From positions 7,998,001 through 8,062,000 of the forward strand of contig CM034315.1 of the NCBI GenBank assembly GCA_019925795.1: a DNA stretch of 64,000 bases, in the 5' to 3' direction. The notes beneath the pieces were generated by a model. It had not been told where the DNA came from and did no database searches. It saw only the letters and a list, made by a program, of their open reading frames with translations. Positions 23,640 through 34,334 of this stretch are shown here, in pieces; positions within the stretch are counted from its first letter, which is position 1, and each line of letters opens with the position of its first letter. Position numbers and translations under genes: made by a program. The stretch is from Dendrobium chrysotoxum (Eukaryota > Streptophyta > Magnoliopsida > Asparagales > Orchidaceae).

Positions 23640-24765
23640 ATCAAAATTAGACAAATTGATAGGGTATTTCTGAGGTTTCAGTCGCAATGACGCAGTCCGT
23701 TTTGCAATCGGATGTCATTTGGTCGATGTCGGGGGTTAATTTCCTCAAAATACCTGTTATCGTATTAGAACCCTCGTCGGTCACGGCATAATTTTAGTTT
23801 GGACAAATTGACAGTCAATTTAGAGTATTGATAGTGTTCCGGATGCAATGAGACAGTCCGTTCATCGATCGGAGGTCATTTGGTCGACGCCGAGGGCTAA
23901 ACTCCTTAGCTTGCGCATCATTACCTTGCGATTTTTGCTTTTGCCTCGCAATTCATGTCGACCTTCTCGTACGTCATTTAATTCAATCAAATTAAAAATC
24001 ATTCTTAAGTATTTGGGATGTTCCGGATGCAATGACGAAGTCCGTTCGTCGATCGGAGATCATTAGGTCGACGACGAGGCTGATTTTCTTGAACTGCGCG
24101 CTGCCGCATTTGAATCTCTCCGATCGCGCCGCCAATCTGAATGCTTTGAATTGAGTAAAAAAAATGTAGTTTTCAAAGGTTGAAAATGTTTCGGACACGA
24201 TGGCTAAGTCCGTTCGTCAATCGGAGATCGTTAGGTCGACGACGAGGCTGATTTTCTTGAACTGCGCACTGCCGCGTTTGAATCACTCCGGTCGCGCCGC
24301 CAATCTGAATGCTTTGAATTGAGTAAAAAAAATATAGTTTTTAAAGGTTGAAAGCATTCCGGACGCGATGGCGAAGCCCGTTCGTCGATCGGAAATCGTT
24401 TGGTCGACGGTGAGGCCAATTTTTTCTTGAAATACGTGTTATTGCATCACATTAGGATCGCTTTGATTTGCATGCCACCATCCCGATTGATCCAAATTAA
24501 TTAAATAAAATGTAGATCTTTGATATTTGCGACGTTCCGGACACAACGAAGTAATCCGTTCTGCAATCGGACGTCATTTGGGCGACGACGAGGCCAATTT
24601 TTCTTGAAATGCGCGTTATTGCATCGCATTTGGATTGTTTTGATTTGCGTGCCACCATCCCGATTGATCCAAATTAATTAAATAAAATGTAGATCTTTGA
24701 TGTTGACGATGTTCCGGACATAATGACATAGTCCGTTTTACAATCGGACGTCATTTGATTGACCT
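23640..24765 (-). repeat. Right-arm copy of the ~170-bp tandem array
   Basis: Inverted copy of the array at 5109-6310, with the same unit order and linkers. The core, in this orientation AGTCCGTT followed by ATCGGANNTCATTTGG, recurs about seven times. Conservation of unit order shows that the array predates the duplication of the LTR. Confidence 0.85.
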
Positions 24766-24822
24766 TGCGCTACTTAATTCATCACTTTCCCTCACAAATA
24801 AATTGTTTTCTAGAACTGCCCT

Positions 24823-25122
24823 TCAATGCCTTTCATCCAAGTTGTCCTTCAGAACACCACCAATGACCTTAGCTTCCAATGGAGATCCTAAAAGCTTTTT
24901 TAAACCATCTCTCCAACAATCGTCGAAGCCGATGGAAATGTGGACCCGCATTTTAAGACCAAATTCCTCTGTCATTTCATCTTCATGAACACGTTGCAGG
25001 AGAGTTATCTTTCTCATACCACTATGTCCCACTATAGATATAAGAGAAATATTTATGCGCAAATCAATTCCACCAATAAGAACTTGAAGTCCCTCATTTG
25101 ATTGTTTTCTCAGCCACTGCAT
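24823..25122 (-). pseudogene. Captured NB-ARC fragment, right-arm copy
   Basis: The same 99-codon frame as in the left arm, on the minus strand 83 bases inside the LTR start. It differs at two residues noticed (ISIGFDD for ICIGFDD, DERH for DETH). It shares the degenerate P-loop, the internal deletion between RNBS-A-like and GLPL-like segments, and the terminal TGA. The capture and the deletion therefore happened before the two LTR copies separated. Confidence 0.65.
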
Positions 25123-25299
25123 AGTAAAATCAAGGTGCGATCCCCATTTGAGCTAAATCATTTTTATTAAATTTATGATTTTTGGGGTAATTATAGGGGT
25201 CAACACCATCTCACAACTACCTAGGATCAGCATTACGGATCATCACTTGTCGTTCATTACTATTGAGTGTGGTTTAAGGAGTGAATTTAATTCTTCATA

Positions 25300-26545
25300 A
25301 ATTACATTGAACAACTTCTATTCATGTAACCTTAACACTATCGATTTTCCTTCATAATGCTGTAATGGAAGATTTTTCTAGCATTCATTGTATATATCCA
25401 AACCATCTAAGTTTATTTTTAGTCAATTTATCTTCAATAAATGCTCCAATCTTTCCTCTAATATAATCATTCCATAATTTATCATTCATTGTTTTATCAC
25501 ACAAACATCTTAATATTCTCATTTATATCACAAAAAATTCAGATATCAATGATTTTTTATAGTATGACGTTTAGATCTATACAACTCTATAAACTTAATT
25601 ATAACTTTGATCCTCCATGATTGTCTTATGATACAAAACTCCTAAGGCACTACTATATTTTAACCTCTAGCTCTAGACGATAAATCATCATCGATATTTC
25701 CATTCTCTCATGAAAGACCTAAGATGCTTAAACTATTACACTTAACAATCATCTTATCTTCAATAATATTGAATGAAAATTTCCTGTTATAATTAATATC
25801 ATATACTCATTATTTGTTCTATTGATTCTAAGGTCAATATAGTCTAAACTTTTCAACCACTTTCTAAATGTTCACTTATTTTAATGGATAGCTCACTAAA
25901 TAGACCTATATCATTTGCAAAAAGCATACATCAAGACAACTTGCTTTGAATCTCTTGTAAGCTTCTTCATAGCTAATACAAAAAGATAAGAACATGATGC
26001 TAATTCTTGAAATAAACCTACAAGACTAGCTAATACCAAAATATATGAACACAATGTTGATCCTTGAAATAAACCTACTGAACCTAAAAACTCTTCGGTC
26101 ACTCCACAACTACTATTAATACTAATTAGTGCTCCATAATACAAACTTTTAATAATGGCAACATATATGTAGCACACATTTCTATCTTAAAGCACATCAA
26201 ACCAATTCTCATGATCCTCAATCATATGTCTTCTCAAAATCAATAAAAAATTATATGAAAATTAGTTTTTTTTTCTCTATAATTCTCAATTAATTGCCTC
26301 AACATAAAAATTGTTTCAATAGATCTTCCTAGCATAAAACTCAATTGGTTCTCCAAACTTGATGTAATTTTTCTAAGTCGATGTTCTATTACTCGCTCTC
26401 ATAGCTTAATTGTATGAATCATAAATTTAATTCCTTTATAATTAGCACAATAATGAATGTTGCGTTTGTTCTTAAATATTGGTACTAAAATGATTTTTCT
26501 CCAATCATTTGATATTTTCTTAATTTAAAATTTCTATCGAACCAA
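25300..26545 (-). pseudogene. Decayed LINE (L1-type) reverse transcriptase
   Basis: Several minus-strand segments match the plant LINE RT order, split by many stops. Near 26530-26400: SNDWRKIILVPIFKNK and NYKGIKFM. Near 26380-26300: ERVIEHRLRKITS and NQLSFMLGRSIE. Near 26070: VTEEFLGSVGLFQGS, the known GL(H)QGS segment, with an internal duplication of GLFQ. Near 25460-25400: DYIRGKIGAFIEDKLTKNKL followed by RWFGYIQ, the conserved LINE C-terminal segment. No EN domain, 3' poly-A or target duplication was found, so it is a truncated old copy. Confidence 0.75.
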
Positions 26546-27780
26546 ATCATAACATTACCCCTTATAACACTCCAAATACTCATAAGCATCTCAAAGCTTA
26601 AATTAATAAATCAGTGTCATCTAGTACTATACATAAACTGGAAAATTTGTTAAAATAATAATCTTGCGCACCTGCCTTATTAAAAAACGTATCATACTTA
26701 TCAACCATCTATAAGTTTAATTCTTCCATCAAATAACTCGCTCACCAGTAACGTTGACATAGAGTAACCTAAACTTGCTCAATCATGCTACGAATTCGTT
26801 GGCAAAAGTAAAACAACAAATTGTCTCAAGCACTCAAGCATAGCCCATTCAAGGCTATGATAAGACTTGTTAGGAGTGGATAATAGATAGACTAAGATAG
26901 AATCAATACACTAAAAGTTGGAAATATATTCCACCAATAGGTTAAACCCATGCATCACAATTAACCACTAGTATATCTATATGTGTAAACCACCCATGGC
27001 AGGATAAAACTTACTTTAACCATAACATGGCGATTTATGCAAGAACTAGGAGCAGAGGTCAAGCAACTAGCTCAACATAATCATTCACAATTAAGAATAT
27101 GAATTATTCAGAACAAAAACAGCATATGGATCATCAAGCAAACAAATGATAGGAAAAACATGCTGTCCGGCAATGCATCATTAATTATAGGCAAAACAAC
27201 AATGCCAAAATGGCCGCCAAGAGCAATGTTAGGACTTTAGTCTCCAGAAAAAGGTAAAAAAAATGAATACATAAGTGGACCTAAAGGATTACGACAAGGT
27301 CAATGTAAGGCATTCTATGTGTTTTAAACTTTAGCATAAAGGAGAAAATACATCAACTTCGAAGTTCAAGCATGAATGCCTGAGTAGCTTAAGGAAAGAC
27401 GGTCCAAATCAAACGTAGCCCGCTCTTCCTGTCCGTATTTTTTTTAATATCATTCACTCAACACTCTATCAAGTTGTAAGATTTGTTCATTCAGCTCTCA
27501 ATAATCTTCAATATCCTTTGTTTCATACATATACGATAATCTTCTACTGTTTTCAACCGAGAGGAGTACACGTACTAATGCAGCAAAATCATACCATATA
27601 AAAACAGAATATATCAAAATCAGCAAAATAACAAGAAAATCAATTGCATTCTTTCATGTCATCTAGATATATGCTATAATTCATATTATTCTTAAATCAG
27701 TCTGCAAAGAATTACTAAAAACAAATAAATAAAAATAAAAAGCCCGTACTTACCAAATTCCTAAGCAAAATTTCCAAACC
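26546..27780. other. AT-rich interval without recognisable gene
   Basis: No long ORF, RNA gene or repeat structure was recognised. It separates the LINE relic from the 3' end of the TIM17 gene. The last ~100 bases probably include the TIM17 3' untranslated region on the minus strand. Confidence 0.5.
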
Positions 27781-28467
27781 TCATTTATACTCAAAAGTCG
27801 GAATGGGAGTGCTGCCTGAATCAAAACTCTCCAAAACCTCCGACACGGCTCCTCCATTCTTACGTTCCTCCTTCTTTCCTAACCCAAAGAAGCCTCCAAA
27901 CCAACTCGACAAAGATGAACCTGCGGTCTCCTCAGCTGCCCTAGCACCACCCATCGCGACAGCTAAATTGGGGGACAAACCCAACGCGGGATCTTCCAGA
28001 ACCGGAAGAATCTGCGGAACACTAAGGAACCGGTTGAGCATTATACCAGCACCCTCGATCAGAGCAAGGATGACCCCACCAAAGAGGGCGGATCGGGCTG
28101 CCGGACCGGGTCCCTGGCGCATCTGGAGGAAACCACCGGTGGCGGCGCCAGCGATGATGGAGTTCCACGGATCCTCCTTCTGACGGACGTACACCATGGT
28201 GCAGTCGAAGGCGGAGAAAAGGCCGCCCCAGACGGCAAAACTGCCGCCGACCCGAGGGGCATTCATACGTACGGCTTGCGCGCCGCCCGCGAGTCGTTCG
28301 CCGTTGGGGGAATTGTAGATGCCCTTGAGGAAGTGAAAGGCCGACCCGCCGACGGCGCCCATACCAAAGGCCCCGCCGATGTCGTCGAGTATGCGATCTG
28401 GGCATGGCTCGCGCGATGACTCCGGCGTCCCCATCGGTGGAGAATTGTTGTTTAGGGTTTCAGTCAT
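27781..28467 (-). CDS. TIM17: Mitochondrial import inner membrane translocase subunit TIM17-like
   Basis: TIM17 is a core subunit of the TIM23 channel that moves precursor proteins across the mitochondrial inner membrane. The frame reads PCPDRILDDIGGAFGMGAVG, GSAFHFLKGIYNSP, GGSFAVWGGLFSAFDCTMVY, VRQKEDPWNSIIAGAATGGF and GVILALIEGAGIMLNRFL, matching the family's four membrane segments with glycine-zipper motifs. A polar C-terminal extension (SSWFGGFFGLGKKEERK) ending TPIPTFEYK is typical of plant TIM17. It is intronless, like Arabidopsis TIM17-2. ATG 28467 gives 228 residues; the in-frame ATG 28434 (MGTPESSREPCPD) matches the usual plant N-terminus and gives 217. An open extension to 28662 runs into a MITE and is not protein-coding. 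The gene looks intact. Confidence 0.93.
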   Translation of the reverse strand: MTETLNNNSPPMGTPESSREPCPDRILDDIGGAFGMGAVGGSAFHFLKGIYNSPNGERLAGGAQAVRMNAPRVGGSFAVWGGLFSAFDCTMVYVRQKEDPWNSIIAGAATGGFLQMRQGPGPAARSALFGGVILALIEGAGIMLNRFLSVPQILPVLEDPALGLSPNLAVAMGGARAAEETAGSSLSSWFGGFFGLGKKEERKNGGAVSEVLESFDSGSTPIPTFEYK

Positions 28468-28550
28468 TGCTCCACTTTTCTCCTTCGCAAGCGATGAATA
28501 TGGAGAACGAGCGAGGAAGAGGTAGAAAAATACCCTATTCTGTAGTCCAA

Positions 28551-28900
28551 GGGGCTGTTTGGTAGCACTAAATATTTGATTTAAGTAGTATTTTGTAAAT
28601 CCTCTAAATTTGGAAATACTAAGCGGCCTAAATCCTGAAAACTGTTCGTTAACATTCACCATAAATTCTATTAGTGACGGTTTGACTATATAGGAGATTT
28701 AACGAGCGGACTCTTCTCTGGCGCAATGGATTTCGTAAATCCGACAAAAAATGAATTTCAGAAATTCGGGATTTTGCACGAATAGGCGGAATTTTTTGTC
28801 AACGGCAGCTTTCATTTGTCGTGAGATTTGGTTTTGCATTTTCGGCCATTTGGCTGGATTTTGCTCAAATCCGGCCTAAATCCTGCTACCAAATAGCCCC
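28551..28900. mobile_element. MITE in the TIM17 5' flank
   Basis: Ends GGGGCTGTTTGGTAGC and GCTACCAAATAGCCCC form 16-base terminal inverted repeats with one mismatch, about 350 bp apart. TAA follows the right end and CAA precedes the left, compatible with an eroded Tourist-type 3-base duplication. It sits 84 bases upstream of the first TIM17 ATG, so it is in the promoter or 5' UTR. Confidence 0.7.
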
Positions 28901-29948
28901 TAAAGGTTCAGCGGGTTTGGGCCGCCAATAGAAGGAGAAATTATTCTGTGCATCACTCTACTGAGATAGTGCCACGTCAACTGTCGACTATACTTAATAA
29001 TATATATAATTTATATATTATATATAAATTATGCATACTGTTATGTATAGACAACTGAACACAATCTCATTCAAGTTTGGACATGAGTTGCGTCCAGACT
29101 ATGCACTTAATAATTTATCTTATAGAAGAAATCATAAGCCCACCTATAATTAGATGATATTTAGGTTTTTTTTTTATTACTTTAGAGTCTAAAGCATTCT
29201 AAATGTAAGAGTTTTATAAATTTTAATGTTTGGTTGGAATACAAAATGATGTCAAGTATATAAACATAATGTATGGTGAAATAGTTCATTTTGAGTGCAA
29301 ATCACTCCTCCGATTTTGCATAAAAACCGTTTACACCACAAACTTGTTTGACCACCACCCGTTGTCAGCCACCGCCGGCCAAACAAAACCTTATTCTATC
29401 TTCTTTATTAAAAATTAGGTGGTAATTGTTAGTGTGATACTTTTTTTATGCTTCACCAAGAAAATACAAAAACTATTTGAATATGTCACATATCCTATAT
29501 TATATTTTTTTATAGGCCTTTATAATCTCTAAATGTTATTTCGAGGGTGAGATAAGATCATGTCATTTTTTATTTGTTAAAAATAATTTATGTCAAATAT
29601 AAATGAAGATGTGATAAAAAAAATCTATAAATTATTTGCATAAAGTAATTCTATCAAACATTAATATGTTACTAATAATACTCTCACAACATCCTCGCCA
29701 ATAATATGCATCCCCTTGTTGTCTATCAAAATCATTTTTAATAGAGGAGAGTGCTGAGAACAACAAAAAAAAAAATTGGATTTTTAATAATTTAATGAAC
29801 ATGAGATTGATCAGGTGATTGATTTTTGTGTGATTTGAATCCTCACAATGCCCTCACCCACAATCCTTATCTCATATTTACCTTCTGATTTCACTCCAAA
29901 TCTTCCTCAAACTATGTAGCGAAGAGAAAATAGTGAATGCGAAGGGCT

Positions 29949-30081
29949 GAGGCTTTACTTGGGATAGTTTTTTTTATTGATTTTTAAATAGTTTTTTATA
30001 CAAAAAATTTTAATTTAAATTTTTTATACTAAAAAGTTGTTTTAAAAAACAGTAAAAAAATTGTTCCGAACGAAGACTAAA
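29949..30081. mobile_element. Tourist-like MITE, copy a
   Basis: The left end GGCTTTACTTGGGATAG and the right end GTTCCGAACGAAGAC are imperfect inverted repeats around an AT-rich body with TTTTTATTG and CAGTAAAAA arms. It belongs to the family best seen at 53766-53902. Confidence 0.6.
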
Positions 30082-30111
30082 TAGAAACAAAACTTATTTA
30101 AGAGGTTACAG

Positions 30112-30212
30112 AGTCAGATTCAAGAGTCGAGTAAGTACTAAAAGTTAATCTACTGGAGGTCAGACCTCTTGGTTGATAGTCAAAACTCTCAACCAATAAA
30201 CCAAATATGTTG
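30112..30212 (-). mobile_element. tRNA-derived SINE, partial copy 1
   Basis: The minus strand carries TATTGGTTGAGAGTTTTGAC, then TATCAACCAAGAGGT, the head shared by the other copies. The 3' part after the B-box position is diverged or lost. Confidence 0.55.
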
Positions 30213-31214
30213 TGTAAATAGAACATTTTCAATTAACATGTTGTGAAATTATATACATCTTTCATTATTATTATCGTATTTTATCAGGTCATCTTATAAG
30301 TCTCATATAGAGGACATTATGAAGGAATTAGGTTAGTTTTGATATGTAACATTAGTTAATAGGCTCAAGTGACAAACTTGGTATTTTAGCTAATTTATGA
30401 AAATTTCTAAATATATATATTTAATATCTCTAAAAGTGTCATATATGAAAAACTTTATTATTTGTTTGATCTCTTGCTAGGAAAATACCTTAGTTGTAAA
30501 AATATAGAATGATTTAGTATTTATTTTTATTTATTAGTTTTATTTTTTGATATTTTTATTATTCTTAATTATTTTGCACTTTTTTATTACAATTTCATAA
30601 CTAATTTTACAAATTGACCCTCTTTTGATGATTACAACAATCTTGATGTTCTTAAAATGTTTATCTGATGATAATTAGCTTTTCACAAGGTTTAACATAC
30701 AGAAGTTATAAGAAAGTTACAATATAATTATTTTTTAGAGAGAAAAAAATATAATATCTATACAAATAGAAAAAAAACTATGGTTTCACAAAATTTCATT
30801 AATATTTTTAAGACAGCTACATCCATCTCAAAAGGACCCAAACACTATAATATGTATGAACATTGATTAGGTATGAAGTTTATAGAGACATAACAACTAA
30901 AAATTGTCGCTATCATCGCGCCTCAATTGCTGGTTATCACCACCAGCCACCTCAGTTGTAGGTTGATTACCGGCCGTCGTCATAATCGGCTGCCGCTGCC
31001 AGTCAATGCTGTTGAGCTTTAGTCTGAATTCATTTTACAAACTTAACATAAAATTTAATCTTATATATTTATTTTACATTCAACCAAATAATTCTAACAG
31101 AAAAAATTAAAATTAAATTAATTAATTAATTATATATATTCAAATTAGAAACCTTACCTATATATAAAAAAAATCAAGGTGAAATTACAACCCCTTATCT
31201 ACCACTAAATTCAC

Positions 31215-31335
31215 TAACTCATCTTGATATGTTGGTTGAGAGTTTTGACTATCAATTAAGAGATATTGAGTTCGAGTTTTATATATATGATGTGTGTGTG
31301 AATTTGTCTGAATTGGCCTAAGGTGAGATTTGAAT
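31215..31335 (+). mobile_element. tRNA-derived SINE, copy 2
   Basis: The head CTCATCTTGATATGTTGGTT precedes an A-box-like GGTTGAGAGTTTTG, then CTATCAATTAAGAGAT, a B-box-like GAGTTCGAGTT, a GATGTGTGTGTG stretch and TTGGCCTAAGGTG. The order and spacing match the copies at 44.4 kb and 60.3 kb. Confidence 0.65.
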
Positions 31336-32375
31336 CATGATGAAGATAGAATTTCTTCTATAAATATATTTATTTTCTCTCTTAATTACTTTTGAGGAAC
31401 TCATTCACCATTTATTTCATTGGTACCACTAATAAGAGAGAGCAAATATGAAAGAATGACAAGGGTAATCAGGTATTTCTTTTTCAGAGTTTGCTTCAGA
31501 GCAGCGATACAGTGATGGGATGGAGACGAAACAACAGCCAAAGTTTGAATGTAATTAATGAAGACAGTAAGAACAGTTGTCTGTAGCTTCAACCAAAAGA
31601 CAGAATAAGAGCTCATTTGGTTATGATGGGATGCCTAACTGAACACCCCCTCCTTCATTAAATTCTCTGCTCTCTCTCTCTCTCTCTCCCTCTTTCTCCC
31701 AATAAATTTAACAGTTTCTGCTTTTTCTCTTCCTTCTAAAACTTAAAAGAAGAAAATACAGTGTATTTTTCCTCTGAGTCTCTCCCTCCAGAATCCAGAC
31801 AGGCGCAGGCATGTAAAAAGAATGCTCTTGCTTCAAGACTTTGTTTTATTTAGTATCAAAATATAATATGATACAGAAAAAATTATATGTTTTAAATTTT
31901 AGTATTTTAAAACCATTTTCAGAATCTTTATGAACTATAGTATATCTATTTGAAAGTTAGCATCAAAATAAAAAACTATATTTTCATATTAACAATTCTT
32001 CTTCTTTGTTAACAACTATGGAGATCATGTTTTCGAAAATATCAGTGCTAATGAAGGCTATCGTATAAATTGCCACTTATATTAGTTTTGTGTGAAATAT
32101 AATTGTGTTGATCAATCGGGTTGTATTGTTGCCTCGGACCTCAATTTAATTTATCATGCTCGATGTGGGGGTCCTCCCCTTGCATGGGTTTGGGTCCAAA
32201 TACCTGTTGTTGTGTACCCGAACACTCCAGTGCTGTGTTCTTAAACGCCTCAGTGCTGCAGAGTTTACTGGGAGAAACGACAGAGAGCAAAGCACCGTAA
32301 CGCCCGGGTTTGAGTGCTACGAGTGTTTTACTTTCATTACCCAACAACTTCGAGTGTTTTGAACTATAATATTAG

Positions 32376-33407
32376 TGTTGCGGACTCAAATATACGCGGC
32401 GATAGAGTTTAATATTTCCGTCTCAGCGTTGTACGTATATTCAGCACACAAACAGAATCGAAATAGTAACACCAGGATTTTTACGTGGAAAACCCTGGAA
32501 AGGGAAAAAACCACGGGGCCACGCCCAGTTGAAAGAGTTCACTAGTGTCGTTTGAAGTACACGAGGCTGATCCGTCCTTTAAATTCAGGACGATCAGATT
32601 ACAATGAGTATCAGTTACAAGGACAAGCAGAGTTCCGATGTCACTTGAGTGTCCGGCAGAATTCCGGCGTCACTTGGAAAGAAGTCCGGCGTCACTCGGG
32701 CGTTGGGCAGAATTCCGGCGTCGGGCAGAATTCCGACGTTGCTCCCGTGTGGGGCAGAGCTCCGGCGTCCCTCAGGCGCCTGGTGGTGCTTCAGTGGTGT
32801 TCCGGCGGTGTTCCGGCGGAGTTCCGGCGGTGTTCCGGCGGTGGTCGAGGAGGAGTTATTCCCTCCTAGACTTCTCTTCTCTTCTTCTTCTCTTCCTTCT
32901 CTTCTTGGCTTGGGTCCCCTCTTAAGAGAAATGAGGGGCTATTTATAGTTTTTCTGGAGTGGCATAGCCCGTAAATATGTGAGGGATCAGGGGCAAATAG
33001 GGAGTGATCCGGATGAACGGCCGATATTGAATCCCTTGATCGTGAACCGTTTATCAAGCATTTGAAGGTCTTAATGATATCAGAATTCCGCGATCTTGGA
33101 CTCGTTGGATTCGTCTCGTCGAGCCGCTCGATTCGACTATAAGCTCGTCAAAATCGGAGACCGTTTGGTAACTCAAATAGCTGTTTGATGCTTCCAACAG
33201 CGCTTCGGGTACTTGATTTGGACTCACTTGGGCTCGGATTGAGTCGAATTTGGTGTCGTTGGATTCGTATTTCCGAGACGCTTAGTTCGACTATAAGTTT
33301 GCTGAAATCGGAGTTTAAATGGTCTCCGAAATAATTTTTGAAGTTTCCAACTTGAGTTTTTCCTCGAGATTCGTGCCCGATCAAGATGATTTTTTGGCGA
33401 TATATCA
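32376..33407 (-). repeat. 3' LTR of element C
   Basis: Copy of the 5' LTR. It contains a TATA box (TATAAATA, 32940-32947 on minus) and a block of TTCCGGCG/GAATTCCGGCGTC short repeats at ~32640-32845. It ends next to the ATTAG target duplication. Confidence 0.95.
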
Positions 33408-33424
33408 GTTGCCCCCCTATTTTT
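33408..33424 (-). promoter_or_regulatory. Polypurine tract of element C
   Basis: The minus strand reads AAAAATAGGGGGGCAAC directly before the 3' LTR start TGATATATCG. It is the plus-strand DNA primer site. Confidence 0.9.
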
Positions 33425-33654
33425 GGACGTCGAAGCTCCACGAGTCCAAAAATACTTGTTCCGGCTTTTCACTTTGGCAAAATTGCAAAAATTTGCGTTC
33501 CAAAAATTAAATGTTTGCTCGAACTTGATCATAGAGGCCCCGTTGAGCTCCGAAAGTGTCAAAATTGAGTCCGGAACGTCGAAAAACGTGTCGGGGGACC
33601 TCAAAAACGTCGAATTTGGACCGTCCGGGCCCAAAATCGGAGCCCGAGAACGGG

Positions 33655-33682
33655 TAGGCGGCCGAACCGGCCGAACCGGCCG

Positions 33683-33713
<31 letters not shown>

Positions 33714-33870
33714 GCGCAGAAACGCGCCGGAGCACCCTCGGCCCGCGCTGGGCCCGCCCGCGGCCCGCCCGCGGCCCGCTCGCGGCCCGCCCGCGGCCCG
33801 CCCGGGGCCCGCCCGCGGCCCGCGCCTGGCCCGCCCTAGGCCCGCGCCTGGCCCGCGCCTGGCCCGCGCG
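33655..33870. repeat. GCC microsatellite and GCCCGCCCGCG minisatellite upstream of the aORF
   Basis: GCCGAACCG repeats and a run of GCC triplets are followed by about a dozen ~10-base units like GCCCGCCCGCG or GCCCGCGCCTG. The block is almost pure G+C in an otherwise ordinary region. It lies 190-400 bases upstream of the antisense TATA box. Confidence 0.85.
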
Positions 33871-34061
33871 GTCTGGCTGGCCGCGCCTCTTGGCCGGCAG
33901 TTTTGGCCGGCGGTTAGGGAAACCGCCGGCCGGTTGTATTATTTTATTATTATTTTTTTTTTTTAAATGGGGCCCGAAAAATTCCCAAAAAATTCCGAAA
34001 AATTTGAAAAATTTCAGGGAATTTAATAGAATTTTGGAATCCTCCCCCCCTTAAGGAAAAC

Positions 34062-34069
34062 TATAAATA
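34062..34069 (+). promoter_or_regulatory. TATA box of the antisense gene of element C
   Basis: AAAACTATAAATAG followed by ACCCCCC lies 273 bases before the ATG at 34335. The LTR promoter has the same core (AAAACTATAAATAG then CCCC) in the other orientation. The resemblance suggests similar promoter design or common origin. Confidence 0.6.
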
Positions 34070-34125
34070 GACCCCCCAAGGCCTAGTAGAAACTCGCCCC
34101 TTCTTCCTCTGGCTTTCTAGCTTTT

Positions 34126-34320
34126 GGCATTCTGAGGCTTTCCGCCATTTTTTAAGTAGGTGACTTTCCCTACTTGACTTGGCGCCCCTCTTTTTGTGCA
34201 GAAGTTAGTGGCTTTCTCCCTTCCTCTCCTCGTTCTTCCGCCCTTTTTCTTCCTACTTTGGAGGCTTTCCGCAGTCTTTCGTAGGTGATTTTTCCTACTT
34301 AGATTTGCGCCCCTCTTTAG
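34126..34320 (+). repeat. Imperfect ~130-bp duplication in the aORF leader
   Basis: GAGGCTTTCCGC and then GTAGGTGA, TTTCCTACTT and TGCGCCCCTCTTT occur at ~34133-34195 and again at ~34261-34318. The second copy runs up to the start codon region, so the 5' leader of the antisense gene is duplicated. Confidence 0.65.
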
Positions 34321-34334
34321 TAAAGGGAGCAAAA

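Larger units (their letters stand above)
8263..25205 (-). mobile_element. Element B: decayed giant Tat/Ogre-like Ty3/gypsy retrotransposon, 3' end missing
   Basis: On the minus strand the order is 5' LTR (25205 to 17692), primer binding site, ORF1, gag, protease, RT, RNase H, archaeal-type RNase H, integrase. An extra ORF before gag, a second RNase H and the TGGCGACTCCGC primer site are features of Ogre/Tat elements. Everything after integrase (antisense ORF, polypurine tract, 3' LTR) is replaced by the hairpin cassette and the inverted LTR of element A. Several in-frame stops and at least one frameshift make it non-autonomous. Confidence 0.85.
17692..25205 (-). repeat. 5' LTR of element B, about 7.5 kb
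   Basis: On the minus strand it begins TGTTGACCCC at 25205 and ends GAGCCCACA at 17692, six bases before the primer site. The first 3.37 kb match the LTR of element A in inverted orientation; the rest is single copy in this window. It contains the NB-ARC fragment, a satellite-like array, an A/G-rich low-complexity block, CTACGTGAGCG repeats and a two-copy repeat near 19 kb. Ogre-type LTRs of 5-6 kb are known, so 7.5 kb is extreme; an insertion within the LTR cannot be ruled out without a second full copy. Confidence 0.65.
28901..32370. other. AT-rich intergenic region with small elements, no gene
   Basis: No coding region is supported. It holds a Tourist-like MITE, two SINE copies, and a CT microsatellite at ~31663-31690. 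At ~32140-32370 there is a relatively GC-rich patch with unexplained origin that abuts element C and may be a fragment of another transposon. Confidence 0.6.

Noticed and set aside
4661..25205. One DNA transposon with 3.4-kb terminal inverted repeats
   Set aside because: The outer ends are LTR starts: the left follows a polypurine tract and the right belongs to a PBS-linked 5' LTR. No matching target duplication flanks 4661 and 25205.
27803..28405. Overlapping ORFs in the TIM17 region
   Set aside because: Frame shadows of the real TIM17 reading frame.
32141..32362. Short ORFs on both strands beside element C
   Set aside because: No domain or conserved motif. The GC-rich patch may be a transposon scrap, but I could not name it.
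32552..32948. Overlapping ORFs in the LTRs of element C (also 42379-42775)
   Set aside because: They translate the CCGGCG short repeats in three frames and have no start-context or domain support.
33423..33839. Proline-rich 138-codon ORF
   Set aside because: Produced by translation of the GCC/GCCCG repeats; starts in the polypurine region and has no domain.
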